A DNA stretch of 64,000 nucleotides. Source: Arachidicoccus soli (lineage in GTDB: Bacteria > Bacteroidota > Bacteroidia > Chitinophagales > Chitinophagaceae). The position numbers and the translations under genes are program-made. Numbering within the stretch: position 1 is the stretch's first letter; each line of letters starts with the position of its first letter. The notes below the pieces were generated by a model, which saw only the letters and a program-made list of their open reading frames with translations, was not told the DNA's origin and did no database searches. Where the stretch lies: NCBI RefSeq assembly GCF_003600625.1, contig NZ_CP032489.1, positions 310,001 through 374,000 on the forward strand. Direction: 5' to 3'. Below are positions 15,404 through 25,246 of the stretch, in pieces.

Positions 15404-16402
15404 ATGAATATAGAAGAAGATATACTCAGGGTGAATGAAGCTGTTGAAGCGAAAGCTACGTTTATCGAACAAATTAGGAAGGAGTTATCAGAAAAAATAG
15501 TGGGTCAATCTTATATGATCGACCGTCTGTTGATTGGATTGTTGAGTAATGGACATGTGCTATTAGAAGGTGTTCCTGGCTTGGCTAAGACACTTACGAT
15601 TAAATCTTTGGCACAATCTGTACACGGGCAATTTAGCCGTATACAGTTTACGCCGGATTTATTACCTGCTGATGTTATTGGTACCATGATTTACAATCAG
15701 CCAAAGAATGAATTTTCGGTGCGCAAAGGGCCTATTTTTGCCAACTTTGTTTTGGCTGATGAAATCAATCGGGCTCCAGCGAAAGTACAAAGTGCATTGC
15801 TTGAAGCGATGCAAGAAAAACAAGTCACTATTGGTGATAAGTCTTACAAGATAGATGAGCCTTTCCTCGTATTAGCCACTCAAAACCCTTTGGAGCAAGA
15901 AGGAACTTATGCTTTGCCTGAAGCACAGGTGGATAGGTTTATGCTTAAAGTAATAGTTGGCTACCCTTCTAAAAAAGAAGAACAGATTATTATTCGTCAA
16001 CAAACACAAGGCAAACAAAACACATCAGTAAATGCAGTTGTAACACTTGACGAAATAAGGGAAGCCCGAGAACTTGTTGACCAGATCTATATGGATGAAA
16101 AAATTGAGAAATACATTCTGGATATTGTGTTTGCAACAAGATACCCCGAACAATATGGCTTAGATGCATTGAAACCTTTTATCAGTTATGGTGGATCGCC
16201 AAGAGCCAGTATCAATATGGCTTTGGCGGGAAAGGCGCATGCCTTTATGCAACAACGTGGCTATGTAATTCCTGAAGATATTAAGGCCATTTGTAAAGAT
16301 GTTTTGCGCCATCGAATTGGTATAACTTATGAAGCAGAAGCAGAAAATATTACTTCGGAAAATATCATTGATGATATATTAAAAACTGTACAGGTTCCTT
16401 AG
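15404..16402 (+). CDS. MoxR-family AAA+ ATPase
   Basis: 332 residues. Walker A is GVPGLAKT (56-63), the Walker B/sensor region ADEINRAPAKVQSALLEAMQE and the NPLEQEGTYALPEAQVDRFM block are diagnostic of the MoxR branch. These chaperone-like ATPases work with von Willebrand factor A proteins encoded next door. First gene of an operon with a DUF58 protein, a BatD-like membrane protein and a BatA-like VWA protein. The family is linked to aerotolerance and envelope stress in Bacteroides; the exact client is unknown. Confidence 0.93.
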   Translation: MNIEEDILRVNEAVEAKATFIEQIRKELSEKIVGQSYMIDRLLIGLLSNGHVLLEGVPGLAKTLTIKSLAQSVHGQFSRIQFTPDLLPADVIGTMIYNQPKNEFSVRKGPIFANFVLADEINRAPAKVQSALLEAMQEKQVTIGDKSYKIDEPFLVLATQNPLEQEGTYALPEAQVDRFMLKVIVGYPSKKEEQIIIRQQTQGKQNTSVNAVVTLDEIREARELVDQIYMDEKIEKYILDIVFATRYPEQYGLDALKPFISYGGSPRASINMALAGKAHAFMQQRGYVIPEDIKAICKDVLRHRIGITYEAEAENITSENIIDDILKTVQVP

Positions 16403-16439
16403 TAATTATTTAGTCATAAGTTAATTTATTTATCATTCC

Positions 16440-17378
16440 GTGTTCTCTTTTAAGAAAAATAAATATCACTCACAGCAACATAGTAATATCAATACGCCGT
16501 TGCAATCAGAAGAAGCTACTTCTTCGATTCCTAGTCGTGTACGCGAATTAGAGATTAAAAGTAAAAGACTTACCAATCTTTTATTTACCGGAGAATATCA
16601 TTCTGCTTTTAAAGGGCGAGGCATGTCTTTTAAAGAAGTGCGAGAATACCAGGCTGGCGATGATATTCGATTTATTGAGTGGAATGCATCTGCAAGAATG
16701 GGGCACACATACAGCAAGCTATTTGAAGAGGAAAGAGAATTAAGTGTTTTTTTACTTATTGATACAAGTGCCAGTAATTTGTTTGGTACATACAAACAAT
16801 CCAAAAAGGACTTAATTACAGAGATATCCGCTGCACTGGCTTTCTCAGCAACAAGTAATAATGATAAAATCAGTATGGTATTTTTCAATGAAAAAGTTGA
16901 AAGATACATACCTGAGAAAAAGGGGCGCCAACATGTGTTACGATTAATGAGGGAATTATTATCATTTGCTCCAACATCTTCTAAAACTAATATTTCACAA
17001 GCGCTTCATTTCTTAAATAGTACAACTAAACATAAAAGTATCGTTTTTATATTGAGTGATTTTGTAGATGAGGGTTATGAACAACTTTTAGGGATCTCTG
17101 CTAAAAAGCATGATGTAATTGGCATACAGGTTTTTGATAAACTTGATAAACAATTGCCAAGAGTGGGTTTAATAGAAATGGGGGATCCCGAAACTGGAGA
17201 AACTATGTTGTTTGATACGAATAATAAAAATGCCAGATTACAATATAGTAAGCAATTTGACAAAATCATTTCATTGGCTAAAGAACATTTCAAAAAAGCT
17301 GGTGCAGATTTATTGCAGATTGAGACAGGAGAAGACTTTGTAAAAAAGCTTCAAGATTTTTTTATAAAAAGAAAATGA
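16440..17378 (+). CDS. DUF58 domain protein of the Bat operon
   Basis: 312 residues; the signature GRGMSFKEVREYQAGDD with FIEWNASARMG (about residues 60-92) defines DUF58, followed by a VWA-like fold with LLIDTSAS replacing a perfect MIDAS DxSxS. The start is GTG at 16440; the in-frame region upstream contains only a stop, and no ATG exists before the conserved domain. It follows moxR by 37 bases and its stop overlaps the next ATG in an ATGA junction. A cytoplasmic partner of MoxR by context. Confidence 0.9.
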   Translation: MFSFKKNKYHSQQHSNINTPLQSEEATSSIPSRVRELEIKSKRLTNLLFTGEYHSAFKGRGMSFKEVREYQAGDDIRFIEWNASARMGHTYSKLFEEERELSVFLLIDTSASNLFGTYKQSKKDLITEISAALAFSATSNNDKISMVFFNEKVERYIPEKKGRQHVLRLMRELLSFAPTSSKTNISQALHFLNSTTKHKSIVFILSDFVDEGYEQLLGISAKKHDVIGIQVFDKLDKQLPRVGLIEMGDPETGETMLFDTNNKNARLQYSKQFDKIISLAKEHFKKAGADLLQIETGEDFVKKLQDFFIKRK

Positions 17379-18373
17379 TAAGAAAGGCTTCCTTTATGAC
17401 AGAAAAGAGAAAACTGCGTCCTCAATGGTGGAAATGCATTATAGCATTTCTGCTGGCTTTTTCTTTAATACCTATTAATATTCAAGCGCAAACCGCTTCT
17501 GTAACCCTGGATCGTCAACAAATACTACTGGGAGAACATGTTACCCTTCAGCTAAAAATTGATAATGTTTCTGATGAAGCGCAAAATGTTCAAACTTGGT
17601 TCAATGTCCCGGATACGGGCAATCATATAGAAGTTTTAGATAGAGGAAAAATTGATACCATTGATTTACAAAATGGTCAATCAGCCTACATACAAAGAAT
17701 TACCATTACTTCTTTTGATTCAGGTCATTGGGCAATACCAGTAATTGCGCCGCAAATGAAAAATGTATCTGGCGATACGATTTCGCTTCCTCTGAATACT
17801 GTGGCTTTGCAAGTATTGCCGGTAGATGTATCTCAACTTAAAGATTTCCATCCTGAAAAAAGTATTCTCCAGGTAAAATATACTGATTACACTTGGCTAT
17901 ATATATCAATTGGCATAATCATATTAGCGCTGATTATTTTCTTAATAATTCGCTGGTTGAAGGGGCGTACAGGTCAGATTTCGAAAAGAAAAGAAATCAT
18001 GAAGGGACCTCCTTTCGAATGGGCAATGCAGCAAATAACTTTATTAGAAAAAGAAAATTTAATTGAAAAAGGAGAGGGAAAGTTATTTTTTATTCGCCTG
18101 GATGATATTTGTAGGATATACTTTGATGAACGTACACAAAGTCATACTTTACAATCCACTTCAATGGAAATGATTGAAGATTTGAGAAAATATTTAATAC
18201 GGGAAAAAGACAGACAAGCACTTATAAAATACACTAAATTAAGTACGAGTGTAAAATTTGCAAAGCATTTACCGGCGGAAGAACAAGGAAAAGAAGCGAT
18301 AAATATTACCAAAGAAACAATAACAAGTATAGAAAAACAAGTAATAGAACTTAATAAGAACAATGCTCACTAA
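17375..18373 (+). CDS. BatD/DUF4381-like membrane protein of the Bat operon
   Basis: 332 residues. A hydrophobic signal (IIAFLLAFSLIPINIQAQ, residues about 24-41) is followed by a beta-sandwich-like extracytoplasmic region, a single transmembrane helix (LYISIGIIILALIIFLIIRW) near residue 180, and a charged cytoplasmic tail. This organisation fits the BatD-like component that accompanies MoxR, DUF58 and VWA proteins. Overlaps the DUF58 gene by four bases and the VWA gene by eleven, so translation is coupled. Two ATGs lie close together; either MIRKAS or MTEKRK could be used. Confidence 0.75.
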   Translation: MIRKASFMTEKRKLRPQWWKCIIAFLLAFSLIPINIQAQTASVTLDRQQILLGEHVTLQLKIDNVSDEAQNVQTWFNVPDTGNHIEVLDRGKIDTIDLQNGQSAYIQRITITSFDSGHWAIPVIAPQMKNVSGDTISLPLNTVALQVLPVDVSQLKDFHPEKSILQVKYTDYTWLYISIGIIILALIIFLIIRWLKGRTGQISKRKEIMKGPPFEWAMQQITLLEKENLIEKGEGKLFFIRLDDICRIYFDERTQSHTLQSTSMEMIEDLRKYLIREKDRQALIKYTKLSTSVKFAKHLPAEEQGKEAINITKETITSIEKQVIELNKNNAH

Positions 18374-19370
18374 TTGGCTACAACATACAGATTTTGCATA
18401 TCCATGGGTATTGGTACTTTTGTTATTCATCCCCCTAATTGCCTATGTGTATTCCCGAAGAGGGAAAAAACTGAAGGCAAGTTTGCCAATATCCTCTACC
18501 AGATTTATAAACAAAACAAGGACATTAAAGACACAATTAAAACCATTACCCTTTATTTTACGCCTTTTAGCGTTGGCTTTTTTAATTGTTGCTTTAGCTA
18601 GACCAAGAGATAAGTTTACAGAAACTGAAACCAATGGCAAAGGAATAGATATTGTACTCTGTTTTGACATTAGTGGAAGTATGACGGAACGTGATTTTGT
18701 TCCTAACAGATTGGAAGCTGCAAAGGAAGTTGCGACTAATTTCGTACAAGAACGCCCTGGTGACCGCATAGGCATTACCATTTTTAGCAATATTAGTTTT
18801 ACACTTTGTCCGATAACCACCGATCATAATATGGTTTTGCAACAAATTCAAAAAATCAATAGTGGTTATTTACAAGAAGAAGGGACAGCTATTGGCTCTG
18901 GATTGGCAACAAGTATTGACAGGCTTCAATATAGTAAGGCAAAAAGTAAAATCATTATTCTATTGACAGATGGTGTAGACTTCGGAGGTAAGGTTTCCCC
19001 AGATATTGCAACTTCTATGGCCAAGACATTCGGTATAAGAGTGTACACAATAGGTATAGGTAGCAATAAACAAATTGAAGAAACAGTGCAAACGCCTTTT
19101 GGTCCTCAAGTGCAGAAACATCAACTGGAATTTAATCCTGCTTTACTTAAAAATATTGCATCCCAAACAGGGGGGCAATATTTTCAAGCGGAGGATAAAG
19201 AATCATTGCAAAAAATTTATTCTAGCATTAATCAATTAGAAAAATCTGATATAAAAATCAGTACTTATAATCGATACGAAGAAAAGTTTCTACCTTGGTT
19301 GATTATTGGTCTTATTTTCCTTTTTGTAGAAATAATATTCCGATACACAGTATTGCGAAGGTTTCCGTGA
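18363..19370 (+). CDS. batA: VWA-domain membrane protein, BatA-like
   Basis: 335 residues with two N-terminal hydrophobic helices, a von Willebrand A domain and a C-terminal membrane helix (LPWLIIGLIFLFVEIIF). The MIDAS metal site is complete: DISGS at 102-106, a Thr in the GTAIGSG loop and Asp in LLTDGVDFGG. It is the last gene of the moxR operon here. Typical Bacteroidota clusters continue with batB, a TPR batC and larger batD/E; the next gene here is nhaA on the other strand, so the cluster is short. Confidence 0.9.
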   Translation: MLTNWLQHTDFAYPWVLVLLLFIPLIAYVYSRRGKKLKASLPISSTRFINKTRTLKTQLKPLPFILRLLALAFLIVALARPRDKFTETETNGKGIDIVLCFDISGSMTERDFVPNRLEAAKEVATNFVQERPGDRIGITIFSNISFTLCPITTDHNMVLQQIQKINSGYLQEEGTAIGSGLATSIDRLQYSKAKSKIIILLTDGVDFGGKVSPDIATSMAKTFGIRVYTIGIGSNKQIEETVQTPFGPQVQKHQLEFNPALLKNIASQTGGQYFQAEDKESLQKIYSSINQLEKSDIKISTYNRYEEKFLPWLIIGLIFLFVEIIFRYTVLRRFP

Positions 19371-19400
19371 TTTATAAATTTGCAACCTTAATTGACCGAT

Positions 19401-20576
19401 TCAGGATTCGCTTGCAGTTTTTGAAGTCATTCGTAACCAGACAAATCCTAATAACATTGCGATAAATGATGCTAGGATAATGGCTATTTTGGCTATGTCC
19501 TGTGCGCCTATATCATCAAAAGCAAGTGAAGAAACAAAAATAGACATCGTAAATCCAATGCCCGCTAGCATAGCTACGCCAATAAATTGATGCCAGCTGG
19601 ACCCTGCCGGCAAAACAGCCCATTTTCGTTTGACCATAAAATAACAAGAAGCCAGAATGCCCAATGGTTTACCAATTAATAACCCTAAAATAATGCCCCA
19701 AGAAAGTGTGGATTGCATGAAGTCTGCTAAGCTAATTTTTAAAAGGATGGCTGTATTGGCTAGCGCAAAAATTGGGATAATGAAGAAGTTGACAAATACG
19801 TGGATTTTATTTTCATAAACATTTAATAATTCAACGGGGACTAAAAAGGCAAAAATAACACCTGCAACTGTAGCATGGATACCTGAATGAAACATACAAA
19901 ACCATAAAGCTAAACCAAACAAAAAGCGTAAAAACTCTAACTTGGGTTTCTTTATTTTATTAAGAAGAATTATTAACAAAATAAAAATAGCTACACCCAG
20001 AAGCCACAACCCGTGAACATTTGCGCCATAAAACAATGCAATAATAAATATAGCACACAAATCATCTATAATGGCAAGTGCGGTTAAAAAAACACGAAGA
20101 GACATGGGCACTCTTTTCCCTAGAAGTGCAGCTATACCTAAGGAAAAGGCAATATCGGTAGCAGTAGGAATGCCCCAACCATGCGCAAAATCAGTTCCTT
20201 TATTGAAGAGTAAAAAGATAATAGTTGGCACTACTACACCGCTTACTGCAGCAATTGTGGGAAGCAATGCTTGTTGCGGTGATGATAGTTCTCCACCCAC
20301 CAATTCTCTTTTTATTTCCATGCCAGCCATAAAAAAGAAAACGGCCATTAGCCCATCATTGATGAAATGTAAAATGCCATGAGGCAGATGCAGGCTTTCA
20401 AAAAGAGGTATTTCCAGTTCCCAAAAATGCCGATAAGCAACTGTTGTAAAGCTATTGTTGGCGAGAATTAAGGATAGAATTGTACATAATAATAACAGGA
20501 TTCCCACCGAACGGCTATCCTGTATGAAGTTAATTAAAGTATACCGTATTTTTTTGCCTATAGATAGATTTGTCAT
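19401..20576 (-). CDS. nhaA: Na+/H+ antiporter NhaA
   Basis: Electrogenic sodium/proton antiporter of the inner membrane, for pH and sodium homeostasis. The 391-residue protein starting MTNLSIGKK has about 12 hydrophobic helices; the paired aspartates of the ion site are in LAIIDDLCAIF, and the pH-sensor region VNDGLMAVFFFMAGMEIKRE (as INDGLMAV) and GWGIPTATDIAFSLG are typical. The frame is open 15 codons upstream to another ATG-like start, but the family start matches the chosen one. Single gene, convergent with the Bat operon. Confidence 0.95.
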   Translation of the reverse strand: MTNLSIGKKIRYTLINFIQDSRSVGILLLLCTILSLILANNSFTTVAYRHFWELEIPLFESLHLPHGILHFINDGLMAVFFFMAGMEIKRELVGGELSSPQQALLPTIAAVSGVVVPTIIFLLFNKGTDFAHGWGIPTATDIAFSLGIAALLGKRVPMSLRVFLTALAIIDDLCAIFIIALFYGANVHGLWLLGVAIFILLIILLNKIKKPKLEFLRFLFGLALWFCMFHSGIHATVAGVIFAFLVPVELLNVYENKIHVFVNFFIIPIFALANTAILLKISLADFMQSTLSWGIILGLLIGKPLGILASCYFMVKRKWAVLPAGSSWHQFIGVAMLAGIGFTMSIFVSSLAFDDIGAQDIAKIAIILASFIAMLLGFVWLRMTSKTASES

Positions 20577-20682
20577 TTCCTGCGTTTTAAGAAATAAGGA
20601 GCCAATACATCCAAACGGCAAAATGACTTTAAATTTAGCGTAAATGTAAATTCACTTCTTTGAGATAAAGAATTAATTAAAA

Positions 20683-22833
20683 TCAGTGCGCTAGCAATTC
20701 GTATTTTGATTTGGGCCGTTTATCATCAAGCCAATCGAAATGATTTAATCTTATGGATTTATGATCAACCTGCCGCATTGGATATGTTTTACCGACTACA
20801 TCGTACAAACCAACAGCACGTTGCAGGGCTTTATTTTTAAAATAGAAATTAAAGTTGCGGGAACTTTGTACATCCACTCCAATATATTTATTGTAAGCAT
20901 CTAATAAGTAAAACACAAGTTGCGCATTTCCTTTTGCAGAAATACTATCTATCTGACCATCTGTAAACCAAGATTCGATGGAGTTTCCGGATATCTGATT
21001 AAAATATTCACTTGTCGCATCTATGTGTAAAGTATCGGCCTGGCTAATCATAATTGCATTGCGCCAAACTTTTAAATAATGCGGTTTATTGTTCTCAGTA
21101 TATAAGTTTATAGTATCTCCCGAAATCTGAGATATTTGGTTGTTTGAGGTGGTCCAGACTGTTGGTTTTTTAAATAATTGGAATAAGGAATCTCGAGAAG
21201 AATAATATAAACTGTCGCCGATGCCCTGCAGCGAATCGCTGTAAATGCGTACATTGTAATAAGCTTCTAAAAACCGACTTTTGTTATCTTCTTGTTTTAT
21301 AGAGTCCTTTTTATTGACACTCGAACTTGGAGTCATGTCAATCCCCAGAGGTTGATTCTTTAAAGCGACGGAATCTATGATAGCAGGCTTTAATTTTGCA
21401 TCTCTAGCACTATCAATAATAGAAGGAGTCCTCTTTCCAACATTTACTCTATCTACTTTTTTTGAATTAGGTAGGGAATCCTTCGCCCCTGATGCATGGG
21501 TATCTTCATTAATCTTCCGTTTAAACAATCCAAACAAGTTTCGTTTATTAGAATGATTTTCTCCGTCTTTAATGGATGATCGCTGCTCTTTATTTTCGGA
21601 GCTACCATTAGTAGAATCTTTAGCCCAAACAAATGTTTTTCCTATTTTCTTAAATGCAGGGATTATTTTTTTCTGAACTGTTGTATCTGGAATTTGACTT
21701 GTGGAATCAGGTTTTATGCTGATGTGAGAAGAGGGTACGGGTACTTGTATCGTGTCCGTTGGATTGTTTACACTTTGATCCTTTGCTGCAGTTTTCTGGT
21801 CTAAAGAATCATCTGCATATCTTGCTGAGTATAATGTATCGGCGGCTATAAACACAGAATCAGCTCCTTGTTTTAAAATCATGACAGGGTTCACCGTGGC
21901 TAGGAAGGAGGATTGAACTCTATTTGTTTTTAAATCGTTACAAAGTAGTACAATCCCTTGTGCAGTATCTTTAAAAATGACTTTACCTCGAGCCTCCCCA
22001 AAACCACTCTTGTCGTCTGCTGCAACTTCATCTGCGATTAAAGTGGAACTGCTATCAATAATTATCGGGCGTTTACCTAAATAAGATTTTTTATTGATTA
22101 GGTCATAATATCCATCAGAAGTTATAATTTTTTTATACTTACCGCTTGTGATTTTTGTCGGTACTGTAAATGTAGCTATTTTAGAATAGGTGTTATACAA
22201 CAAAGTATCCGTAGCTATTGTATATTGAGGATCTACTAACAAAACATTCGTTGTAAAATTGGCGTCGCGCGTATCTCCATAATAAACACCCCCTAGACTT
22301 GTAAGTACACTGCTTCCATTAATTAACTTACCGCCAAGCGTATAAACAGCAACTTTGGTATTTAGATCATAGTCCAATTGTGTAGTTGTAAGTGTACTTT
22401 TAGAATCTGTAAGTTTTACATTGTTTTTCAGAAAAGCTTTTCTTTCCACGCCTTGATAGCGTAAGAAATCTGCATAAATATTTACGCTGTCATTATCATT
22501 AATATGCACATGACCATATGCCTCCAAAATACGCGTAGTCGGATTGAGCATTAAACTATCACAATAAAATAAAGTACTTTTTTGTTTAACTTCTACATGA
22601 CCGCTGAGAATTTTTAGGGCTGTTGTATCGTCTAATTTTCGATAAATTGTTCTATCGGAATGGATAATTATAATATCATTTAAAGGTGTGGAACTTGTAT
22701 CTTTTTTAGGAGTATTTGCTATGGATTTAGCGGGTTGTTGAGCATATAATAACCCATTCGTTCCTATTAATAAGAACATAATAGAGACAAAAAATTTCAA
22801 ATAGATATGTTTTATTTTTTTATTTCTATTCAT
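20683..22833 (-). CDS. OstA/LptA-like periplasmic protein with long charged linker
   Basis: 716 residues. Signal segment (IYLKFFVSIMFLLIGTNGLLYAQ), then OstA-type beta-jellyroll repeats (ALKILSGHVEVKQKSTLFYC, ILEAYGHVHINDNDSVNIYA) up to about residue 330, a Ser/Lys/Asp-rich disordered linker (roughly 340-510), and a second OstA-like part (YNVRIYSDSLQGIGDSLYYS onwards). This resembles the LPS transport bridge LptA, though with two blocks rather than one. It begins two bases after the mlaD stop, so both are one transcript. A role in moving lipopolysaccharide or another lipid is inferred from domain type and from the LptD-like gene nearby. Confidence 0.82.
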   Translation of the reverse strand: MNRNKKIKHIYLKFFVSIMFLLIGTNGLLYAQQPAKSIANTPKKDTSSTPLNDIIIIHSDRTIYRKLDDTTALKILSGHVEVKQKSTLFYCDSLMLNPTTRILEAYGHVHINDNDSVNIYADFLRYQGVERKAFLKNNVKLTDSKSTLTTTQLDYDLNTKVAVYTLGGKLINGSSVLTSLGGVYYGDTRDANFTTNVLLVDPQYTIATDTLLYNTYSKIATFTVPTKITSGKYKKIITSDGYYDLINKKSYLGKRPIIIDSSSTLIADEVAADDKSGFGEARGKVIFKDTAQGIVLLCNDLKTNRVQSSFLATVNPVMILKQGADSVFIAADTLYSARYADDSLDQKTAAKDQSVNNPTDTIQVPVPSSHISIKPDSTSQIPDTTVQKKIIPAFKKIGKTFVWAKDSTNGSSENKEQRSSIKDGENHSNKRNLFGLFKRKINEDTHASGAKDSLPNSKKVDRVNVGKRTPSIIDSARDAKLKPAIIDSVALKNQPLGIDMTPSSSVNKKDSIKQEDNKSRFLEAYYNVRIYSDSLQGIGDSLYYSSRDSLFQLFKKPTVWTTSNNQISQISGDTINLYTENNKPHYLKVWRNAIMISQADTLHIDATSEYFNQISGNSIESWFTDGQIDSISAKGNAQLVFYLLDAYNKYIGVDVQSSRNFNFYFKNKALQRAVGLYDVVGKTYPMRQVDHKSIRLNHFDWLDDKRPKSKYELLAH

Positions 22834-22835
22834 TT

Positions 22836-23849
22836 TTATTTTTGGGTTGAACTAGATAAAGTGTCTTGCGGTAAGGGTTTTACAAGATAGTTACCTTTAT
22901 CTTTTTTGCCAAAAACCGATATGTTTACATATCTTTTCGGATGTACGCGTAAATCGTCTAATAGAATGCGTAAACTGTTTGTTGTTGTATTAAGATTGTT
23001 ATATAATTCTTTACTGTTAATAATAGCGCCTAATGTGCCATCGGTTGAATTTATTTTAGCAAATACTAAATTCAAACTATCTACTGACCCTTTGAGCTTA
23101 TCCATCACACCTTTAATATCAGCCTCTGAAAGATTATTCGTCGTTTTCTGCATGTTTGTCATAATAGAATCGAGCTTTCCATTATTGGCTGCTAGGTTCT
23201 TTGAAAAGTCATCAAAATTTCTAACGATACCTGCGAATGCACCTGTTTGGAAATTAAGTGCTTCATTAAATGAATGGGTAGTTGTGACCAATCCCTGCGT
23301 AATATTGTTAAGGTTGACAATAATTTGTTGCAGATTTTCTTTTCCGGTGGAATCTAATATTTGATTGATATTCAGCATTACTGAGTCAAAATCCTGCAAA
23401 GTGTTTTTTGCTTGCTCCGCCAATGGTTTTATTTGACTCCCTACCATTCCTAAAAATCCGGGAGTGAGAGAAGTTATCAAAGTGTCTTTGGTAGACAGAA
23501 ATTTTGTTGATTTTCCCAATGTAATTTCTACACTAGACGTTCCCAGTGGGTTGCTGTTGATATTTGCTAAAGAGCTGTCAGGAATATTATAATCTTGATT
23601 AAGTTTTATTTCGACCAAAATTTCTTTAAGATCCTTACTTGCTGATACTTCGGAAACGGTTCCTGCCTGAAAACCGTTAATGAATACTGGATTTGATCCG
23701 ACAATACCTTTTGATTCAGGGAATTTAGCATATAAATAAAACCCATTTTTAAATATGCTCTTGCCTTTTAAAAAGTTAAATCCTAAAAATAGAAACACAA
23801 TGGCTACAATCGTTAGAGCACCGATTTTTGTTTCATTATTTATCTTCAT
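22836..23849 (-). CDS. MlaD/MCE-family lipid-binding protein
   Basis: 337 residues. An N-terminal transmembrane anchor (IGALTIVAIVFLFLGFNFLKG) is followed by one MCE domain (about 38-115, with GSNPVFINGFQAGTVSEV) and a long helical C-terminal region with repeated NLN/TTN segments. MCE proteins form rings that carry phospholipids between membranes. There is no neighbouring MlaE permease or MlaF ATPase in the window. Lies between the cell-wall amidase upstream and the OstA-like gene two bases downstream. Confidence 0.88.
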   Translation of the reverse strand: MKINNETKIGALTIVAIVFLFLGFNFLKGKSIFKNGFYLYAKFPESKGIVGSNPVFINGFQAGTVSEVSASKDLKEILVEIKLNQDYNIPDSSLANINSNPLGTSSVEITLGKSTKFLSTKDTLITSLTPGFLGMVGSQIKPLAEQAKNTLQDFDSVMLNINQILDSTGKENLQQIIVNLNNITQGLVTTTHSFNEALNFQTGAFAGIVRNFDDFSKNLAANNGKLDSIMTNMQKTTNNLSEADIKGVMDKLKGSVDSLNLVFAKINSTDGTLGAIINSKELYNNLNTTTNSLRILLDDLRVHPKRYVNISVFGKKDKGNYLVKPLPQDTLSSSTQK

Positions 23850-24083
23850 ATTATATTTTTTGCGTTATAGCTTTTATTCGAAGTCCGCAAATGTTTATGG
23901 TGTCGTTTACAGGTTTGCAAATTAACGCCTTTGCTGCTCAACTTTCTAAGAATGCAAATAAAAATAACCAATTATTTGCAACCAGCGTAAAAAAGTCATT
24001 TGAATGATAAAATTAAAGTGCTATACATTTTGCAAAGAATGATTAATCAGTCATAGCAAATAGTGTACCTTAAGTTGTTAATC

Positions 24084-25043
24084 TTAATCTGTAGATTTAA
24101 TTATTCCGGAATCTATTTGTTTTTTATATTTTATCACAGCCCTTAGAATGGCACCGCTGATCTCATCCTGCCCCGATTGGCTATTAAGATAATCCTCTTC
24201 TTTAGGATTGGAAATAAAGCCCACTTCTGTAAGAATACTGGGCATGGCAGTTGCATGCAATACCCAAATACCTGTTTCTCGCTGCTTTACACCACGGCTT
24301 GCACGACCTTCTTTTATATATTCGTTTTGAATCAGACTGGCAAATAGAAGACTGCGAGCAAAATACTTTTTAGCACGTAAAGCTGCTAATATCTTTTCTT
24401 CTGAAGTAGTAAAATAATCATTTGACGAGTCTACACTTTCACCCATCAGTTCGGATGAGTCCTGATTATCCTGAATGAATTTTTGTTTAGATTCATTTTT
24501 ATTTACGCCCCAGACATATGTCTCTGTTCCAACAACCGGGTTTGGCGTGGTCCAATATTTATAAATAGGTACGTGTCTTGTATGGCGTCTTCTTTTTTTG
24601 CCATGACCTGTATAATAAACTTTAGTTCTATGGCCTACAATTTCCGAATGATGAATTGGATTTACATCATTACAATGTATACAAATAAAGAGGTTACCAT
24701 GGTTTTCGTTAGCAAATTTAGCTCTCCATCTATTGGCTTCATCCTTATCATGTAAACCACCGGGTAAGTTTCGGTCGGTACGTGTCATCAATATCCTGCA
24801 TTGAGGAAGAGAATCCCTTAATTTATTATACAATTTTTGTGCAATAGCCAAAGCAATATCCGATTCGTTACTATATGACCCCCGTGCACCGGGATCGGGT
24901 AATCCATGGCCCGCATCTATAATAATTGTTTTTAATGGGGAATTAGAATTTTGCGCCTGTATAGGCGAAATTACCATGACTGCTGCACATACTATTATTG
25001 CACTAAAAAACATCTTCCAATGCCTAAAACAATAGTTTTTCAT
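24084..25043 (-). CDS. N-acetylmuramoyl-L-alanine amidase (Amidase_3, AmiC-like)
   Basis: Cuts the bond between muramic acid and the stem peptide of peptidoglycan in the periplasm. I start at ATG 25041-25043, which gives a clean signal peptide ending PIQAQ. The zinc site is IIIDAGHG (His), Glu in YSNESDIALA and CIHCND (His), and the catalytic Glu lies in LTEVGFISNPKEEDYL. A region rich in HRTKVYYTGHGKKRRRHTRH forms an insertion that is unusually basic. The gene is divergent from the LptD-like gene and upstream of mlaD by 234 bases. 319 residues is usual. Confidence 0.92.
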   Translation of the reverse strand: MKNYCFRHWKMFFSAIIVCAAVMVISPIQAQNSNSPLKTIIIDAGHGLPDPGARGSYSNESDIALAIAQKLYNKLRDSLPQCRILMTRTDRNLPGGLHDKDEANRWRAKFANENHGNLFICIHCNDVNPIHHSEIVGHRTKVYYTGHGKKRRRHTRHVPIYKYWTTPNPVVGTETYVWGVNKNESKQKFIQDNQDSSELMGESVDSSNDYFTTSEEKILAALRAKKYFARSLLFASLIQNEYIKEGRASRGVKQRETGIWVLHATAMPSILTEVGFISNPKEEDYLNSQSGQDEISGAILRAVIKYKKQIDSGIIKSTD

Positions 25044-25246
25044 CTTTAAATATTCATTACTTTTTGCAATAATAATATGATAATTTTTTAATCCTTTCAT
25101 TTTTGAAAATAAAATATGTTATAATTTACTCTGTTTGGTTTTTCTATTTAGGCATAAAGAGTACTTTTGTGCTCTTTTAGAAATATAAATTTAATGAATA
25201 TAGCCTATGTTTAGATATTGCTAATTAGATTTGGTTTATTATTGCA

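Noticed and set aside
25162-25169. TACTTTTG before the LptD-like gene as a promoter
   Set aside because: The nearest TTTG is 24 bases upstream and the box lies in a small hairpin (AAAGAG/CTCTTT), so it is not clear enough.
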